Positions 41,929 through 45,787 of a stretch of 45,787 nucleotides of DNA are shown here, piece by piece. The notes beneath the pieces were generated by a model that was not told the DNA's origin, made no database searches, and worked only from the letters and a program-made list of their open reading frames with translations. This DNA is from a bacterium (lineage in GTDB: Bacteria; Margulisbacteria; Marinamargulisbacteria; UBA817; JAQBTH01): NCBI GenBank assembly GCA_027623425.1, contig JAQBTH010000006.1, positions 1-45,787 of the forward strand, read 5' to 3'. The translations under genes were made by a program, and so were the position numbers. How positions within the stretch are numbered: the stretch's first letter is position 1; every line of letters begins with the position of its first letter.

Positions 41929-43559
41929 CCGCGCGGCTCCACCAGGCTGGGCTCATAGTCGCTGGGGGCTTCGTACCCTAGCAAGTTTAGTAGTGTGGCG
42001 GCCACATTCGCCAACCCCGGGTCAGATACGTTTGCCATTTTAAAACGTGCTTCCACGTCTGGCCCGACAATGGCACACGGCACTGGGTTTAATGTGTGGC
42101 ATGTTTTCGGAATCTTTTCTCCGTTTTTCTCTGTATACATCTCGTCAGCGTTTCCATGGTCTGCCAGTACAACAGTTACACCGCCTAATTCATTCACGGC
42201 ATCAATAATGCGCCCCACACATTCATCAGTTACTTCTATAGAGGTAATCACGGCATCCATAACACCCGTATGACCAACCATATCCCCATTTGGAAAATTT
42301 ACACGTCCGAAGTCAAAGTCTCCTGTTCTCAATAATGCGATGGTCTCCTGGGTAATCTCAGAGGCCTTCATTTTAGGCGCCTCATTAAATGGGATTCGGT
42401 CAGATTCAATTTCCACAAAGGTTTCCAAGTTCTCGTTGATGTAGCCGGATTTATTCCCGTTCCAAAAATACGTCACATGGCCGTATTTCTGCGTTTCTGA
42501 AATGGCGAAACTCTTTAAATTTAGCGCCGCCATGTATTCGGAAACAGGGTGTGCAATTGAAGGTGGTGTGACCAAATATTTTGAAGGTATTTGCAAGTCG
42601 CCATCATATTGCATCATGCCTGCAAAATACACATTTGGCACTCGTTTTCTGTCAAAGAATTTAAATGATTCACTTTCAAAGGCAAGGCACAACTCTATAG
42701 CACGGTCGCCTCGAAAATTGGTAAGAACCACTGAATCGCCATCTACGATTGGGCCTTTTGGCTTGCCCGAAGCGTCACATACAGTGAAACTGGGAATAAA
42801 CTGATCATTCCCATCACCGGCCCCATAGTATGCCTCTACGGCACTCGCGGCTGAAGACACGCCAGGTGCCTCACCTAACACATGTGCGATCCATCCGCGC
42901 TCTACGATCGACCAATCGGCATTGTAACGATCCATCGTGGTAATCATACGCCCGCCACCTGACGCAATGCGATAATTATAGTGTCTGTAATTTGCGTTAA
43001 TTGCTGCCAAGCGCGTCTCTAATTTTGCCAAATAACGAATTGCGGAACGGCCATCTACGTCTCGCCCATCTAGCAATACGTGACAGGCTACGGAGCCAAC
43101 TCCAGCCTTCGCAGCCTTATCGAGCATATCTAATAGATGGTTTATATGAGAATGCACATTTCCATCAGAAAGAAGCCCAATAAAATGCAGGGTCGCCTTG
43201 TTTTTAATGGCATTTTCTACCGCGCCCTTCCAGGTTTCCCCTTGGTACATTACCTGTGCGTCGATGGCATTCTTCACCAAACTGGCACCCTGGTCGAAGA
43301 CTCGGCCAGCGCCAAGTGCGTTATGCCCTACTTCACTATTCCCCATATCCTCATCTGAAGGCATTCCAACCGCAGTTCCATGAGCCTTTAACTCAGTGTA
43401 AAGCGGCGCATTTAAGAGTGCATCTATTACAGGTGTTTTGGCCAAGTGCACTGCATTTGCATCTGTTTTAGGGCCTAACCCAACACCGTCCATAATCAGT
43501 AGAACGACGGGCCCAACCGGTGCGACAACTTCTTTTAATGATTTTAAAGATAACGCCAT
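41925..43559 (-). CDS. gpmI: 2,3-bisphosphoglycerate-independent phosphoglycerate mutase (long, plant-type)
   Basis: 544 aa from ATG 43559; a reading to 43595 passes through the promoter. Interconverts 3- and 2-phosphoglycerate using two Mn ions. Visible: LLIMDGVGLG with metal-binding Asp24, MGNSEVGH with phosphorylated Ser75, HVLLDGRDVDGRS, RMITTMDRYNADW, NFRGDRAIEL, GNGDMVGHTG-like NGDMVGHTG and LADHGNADEM. The text around Ser75 (KAHGTAVGMPSDEDMGNSEV, then HNALGAGRVFDQGASLV) follows the plant/trypanosome version, not the common bacterial one (EGQMGNSEVGHLNIGAGR). TACACT ends 7 nt before the ATG. Confidence 0.95.
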   Translation of the reverse strand: MALSLKSLKEVVAPVGPVVLLIMDGVGLGPKTDANAVHLAKTPVIDALLNAPLYTELKAHGTAVGMPSDEDMGNSEVGHNALGAGRVFDQGASLVKNAIDAQVMYQGETWKGAVENAIKNKATLHFIGLLSDGNVHSHINHLLDMLDKAAKAGVGSVACHVLLDGRDVDGRSAIRYLAKLETRLAAINANYRHYNYRIASGGGRMITTMDRYNADWSIVERGWIAHVLGEAPGVSSAASAVEAYYGAGDGNDQFIPSFTVCDASGKPKGPIVDGDSVVLTNFRGDRAIELCLAFESESFKFFDRKRVPNVYFAGMMQYDGDLQIPSKYLVTPPSIAHPVSEYMAALNLKSFAISETQKYGHVTYFWNGNKSGYINENLETFVEIESDRIPFNEAPKMKASEITQETIALLRTGDFDFGRVNFPNGDMVGHTGVMDAVITSIEVTDECVGRIIDAVNELGGVTVVLADHGNADEMYTEKNGEKIPKTCHTLNPVPCAIVGPDVEARFKMANVSDPGLANVAATLLNLLGYEAPSDYEPSLVEPRG

Positions 43560-43566
43560 AGGTCTC

Positions 43567-43572
43567 AGTGTA
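43567..43572 (-). promoter_or_regulatory. Leaderless gpmI promoter
   Basis: TACACT on the minus strand ends 7 nt before the ATG at 43559. It stands back-to-back with, but does not overlap, the promoter at 43624. Confidence 0.55.
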
Positions 43573-43623
43573 GCTTTCTGATAAAACACTGGCAAGTATG
43601 TAAGCGAACCCTAAACGATGCGA

Positions 43624-43629
43624 TATAAT
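43624..43629 (+). promoter_or_regulatory. Leaderless promoter of the formyl-THF cyclo-ligase gene
   Basis: TATAAT ends 7 nt before the ATG at 43637; no ribosome site. Confidence 0.6.
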
Positions 43630-43636
43630 TGATTAT

Positions 43637-44203
43637 ATGGCACAAGAGAATAGCACTTTAAAACAAGACTTACGCTTACAACTGCTTCGAATCCGGGATC
43701 AAATGGGCAAAACAGAACTGACGACTGAGGCGTTAATACGACATGAGCGTTTGGGATTGCTACTAAAGAGTCTCAAGCAAGACGGAACGATTTTGTGCGG
43801 ATATGCAGCAATTCGCAACGAAATTAGTGTGGATGCGGTGATGAATAGATGGTTAAAAATGGGAGGACGCTTGGCATTGCCGCGCTTTGTTAATGCCCGG
43901 TATGAATTGGCGGAAGTCATGGATCTATCCGCCGATCTTGTGCCTGGCAAACACGGCATTCCGGAACCTGTTGCGCGCTGTCCTGTTATAAAAGAAGACT
44001 GTGTGGACGTGTGGGTTGTGCCTGGAGTTGGGTTTGATGCACATAAATACCGATTGGGATACGGCAAAGGGATATATGACACACTCTTAAAGAATTCTAA
44101 AGGATATAAAATTGGCGTGGGGTATGAATTTCAACGTGTGCAAACGGTGTTTCCAGAATCCCATGACATTAAAATGGATGATATTTTCTTAGTTTCTGCA
44201 TAG
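43637..44203 (+). CDS. 5-formyltetrahydrofolate cyclo-ligase
   Basis: 188 aa, family length. Converts 5-formyl-THF to 5,10-methenyl-THF with ATP, clearing a by-product of one-carbon metabolism in which GcvT also takes part. Visible: DLRLQLLRIRDQM, GGRLALPRFV, GIPEPVAR, and the signature VVPGVGFDAHKYRLGYGKGIYD. Equivalent to YgfA/MTHFS. In E. coli ygfA lies next to ssrS (6S RNA); I do not see a 6S-like RNA here. Divergent from gpmI. Confidence 0.93.
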   Translation: MAQENSTLKQDLRLQLLRIRDQMGKTELTTEALIRHERLGLLLKSLKQDGTILCGYAAIRNEISVDAVMNRWLKMGGRLALPRFVNARYELAEVMDLSADLVPGKHGIPEPVARCPVIKEDCVDVWVVPGVGFDAHKYRLGYGKGIYDTLLKNSKGYKIGVGYEFQRVQTVFPESHDIKMDDIFLVSA

Positions 44204-44332
44204 GAAATTTCCATTAAAACACACTAAACATGACGGCTCTGTGGTTAAGCTGAGTTCACCGCTCCTCTTTAATATATTTTATTTTTTTAATGTTTATTTT
44301 AGTTAATTTTGGGAATATATAAGTCCTGGGGG

Positions 44333-44384
44333 GGGCTTGTAACTTCCATGATATCCTTACCTATCCGCGTTACAAGCCCTTTTT
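44333..44384 (+). terminator. Strong stem-loop with T-run upstream of secA
   Basis: GGGCTTGTAAC (44333-44343) pairs perfectly with GTTACAAGCCC (44369-44379) around a 25-nt loop, followed by TTTTT; extra G-U pairs extend it. It lies 130 nt after the cyclo-ligase stop and about 95 nt before the secA promoter, so it insulates secA. It could instead end a short RNA starting near 44325. Apart from this, 44204-44478 holds nothing I can name. Confidence 0.75.
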
Positions 44385-44478
44385 CAAACCCTTTTATGTC
44401 AGTTGTCTAGGGCATTCTCCCATCATTATTTAACCGCCGACTTGCATTGCCCATTGGCTTTTATGGGATGCGCTTCTA

Positions 44479-44484
44479 TAATGA
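44479..44484 (+). promoter_or_regulatory. Leaderless secA promoter
   Basis: TATAAT ends 8 nt before the secA ATG at 44493. TTGGCT at 44454-44459 is a possible -35 but with a 19-nt spacer. Confidence 0.6.
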
Positions 44485-44492
44485 GTTCCTAT

Positions 44493-45787
44493 GGCAGTTT
44501 TAGAGACAATTAAAAAATTAATTTTGGGGGACAAAGATGCAAGGGCGCTAAAAGATCTGCACCCTATTGTGGAAAAAATAAATACCCTAGAACCACAGAT
44601 ATCAGCGTTGTCGGATGACGCTCTAAAAGAAAAAACGAATGAATTTAAACGCCGCTTAGACTCTGGTGAAACGTTAGATGACCTGTTGCCAGAGGCATTC
44701 GCTGTGGTTAGAGAAGCTGGAAAACGCGTTCTGAATATGCGGCACTTTGACGTGCAATTAGTAGGTGGCATTGTGTTGCACCAAGGGCGAATTGCGGAAA
44801 TGAAAACGGGAGAAGGAAAAACGCTTGTTTCTACGCTTCCTTGTTACTTAAACGCGCTTGAGGGAAAAGGCGTCTATATGGTTACCGTGAACGACTACTT
44901 GGCAAAACGAGATAGCGAATGGATGGGAGAAATCTTCATTTTCCTTGGTCTCTCTGTGGGGCTGATTCAATCGGGCATGGAACAAGAGGCTCGACTCGAG
45001 GCATATAAGGCCGATATCACCTACGGAACAAATAATGAATATGGGTTTGATTATTTAAGAGACCATTTGAATTGGAATTTGGATGAATGCTGCCAAACGC
45101 GGCAACACTATGCCATTATCGATGAGGTTGATTCCATATTAATTGATGAAGCCCGAACACCTCTCATCATAAGTGGACCAGTGCCAGATAGTACTGAAAA
45201 ATATAAAAAGATTATTGTCGTTGTGCGCCAGTTAAAAGAAGATGAGCATTTCACCAAAGACGAAAAGCACAAAAACATCGTGCTTACCGAAGAAGGCACT
45301 GAGTTTATTGAAACAAAGATGGGGCTATCGAATATTTACTCAACTGCTAATATGGAAGTGGCGCACATGGCCGTACAATGCCTAAAGGCTATTCACCTTT
45401 TTAAGCGTGATGTTGAATATGTGGTCAAAGATGGCAACGTTATGATCGTTGACGAATTTACTGGTCGCATACTGGAAGGCCGTCGGTATTCGGATGGATT
45501 GCACCAAGCGATTGAAGCATCTGAAAACCTTGTTATCAAAGAAGAAAGCCAAACTCTGGCAAGCATTACCTACCAAAATTACTTTCGCTTGTTTCCAAAG
45601 CTTTCTGGCATGACTGGAACGGCAAAAACGGAAGAAGAAGAGTTCGTTAATATTTACGGAATGGACGTTGTTTCAATCCCTACAAATCGTGATATCGCCA
45701 GGATAGACTCACCCGATGTGATATATAAATCAAAATTGGAAAAATACAAAGCGGCAGTTAAAGATATTAAAGCCCGACATAAAAAAG
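44493..45787 (+). CDS. secA: Preprotein translocase ATPase SecA (partial, 5' part)
   Basis: 431 codons are seen before the window ends with the frame still open. Motor of Sec protein export. Visible: the N-terminal helix [36 protein letters not shown] with Walker A TGEGKT (106-111), [50 protein letters not shown] (Walker B and signature), the preprotein cross-linking domain, then [20 protein letters not shown] and [15 protein letters not shown]. No SecM-like leader ORF is visible upstream, and the promoter leaves no space for one. Confidence 0.97.

Noticed and set aside
44204-44492. SecM-like arrest peptide or 6S RNA upstream of secA / after the cyclo-ligase gene
   Set aside because: No short secreted ORF reaches secA, the secA promoter is leaderless, and no 6S-like long hairpin with a central bubble is seen.
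1-45787. CRISPR array, tRNA, rRNA, insertion sequence or prophage
   Set aside because: No regularly spaced repeats, cloverleaf-like sequences, rRNA motifs, transposase, integrase or phage genes were recognised on either strand.

Overview
The window looks like a compact chromosome segment of a diderm (outer-membrane-bearing) bacterium with moderate GC, standard start and stop codons and the standard genetic code. Outer-membrane logic is visible in an usher-like pore (4395-6935), a protein ending in a beta-barrel with a C-terminal Phe (12607-15195) and several lipoproteins. The core genes are clear, but the gene order does not match a model organism: pyrH-frr-uppS-cdsA-dxr is present without rpsB/tsf in front or rseP behind. 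Together with a NadD-CoaE fusion and a long, plant-type GpmI, this points to a poorly studied lineage. A candidate phylum such as Margulisbacteria is only a guess.

Layout. 1-4.4 kb (+): an O-antigen-ligase-type membrane protein, a membrane-anchored TPR protein and hflX. 4.4-8.2 kb (-): two paralogous secreted subunit-like proteins and an outer-membrane usher, with no periplasmic chaperone gene. 8.4-10.8 kb (-): small membrane protein, hisC, gcvT. 10.9-17.9 kb (+): a Dus tRNA-modification enzyme, a DUF2927-like lipoprotein, a large HExxH metallopeptidase/propeller/barrel protein, and a three-gene set in which two DUF2251-SseB-type proteins flank an NAD(P)-binding oxidoreductase. 17.9-19.2 kb (-): a Sad/YneI-type aldehyde dehydrogenase. 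19.2-27.6 kb (+): an unknown protein, a DOT1-like methyltransferase, recN, glmS, aroK, aroB, aroQ and a DUF89 protein. 27.6-27.7 kb (-): a 44-aa ORF. 27.9-33.7 kb (+): pyrH, frr, uppS, cdsA, dxr, dprA, pgeF. 33.7-39.6 kb (-): lipA-plsY-gpsA-sugar transferase-nadD/coaE-dapA, almost all overlapping. 39.7-45.8 kb: an unknown lipoprotein, an intergenic repeat element, a second putative lipoprotein with gpmI, a 5-formyl-THF cyclo-ligase and the start of secA.

The main themes are envelope building (undecaprenyl-PP, CDP-DAG, PlsY/GpsA phospholipid precursors, GlmS, sugar transferase, O-antigen ligase, SecA), the shikimate route, and small-molecule and cofactor metabolism.

The strongest non-gene signal is promoter layout. 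At least 17 genes have a sigma70-type -10 hexamer, often with an extended TGn, ending only 6-10 nt before the start codon and with no Shine-Dalgarno, so they should be transcribed leaderless. Operon-internal genes often carry clear GGAG/AGGG-type sites instead. Two divergent gene pairs share the same 12-mer, TTAGTGTACAAT, in which two opposite -10 boxes overlap by 2 bp.
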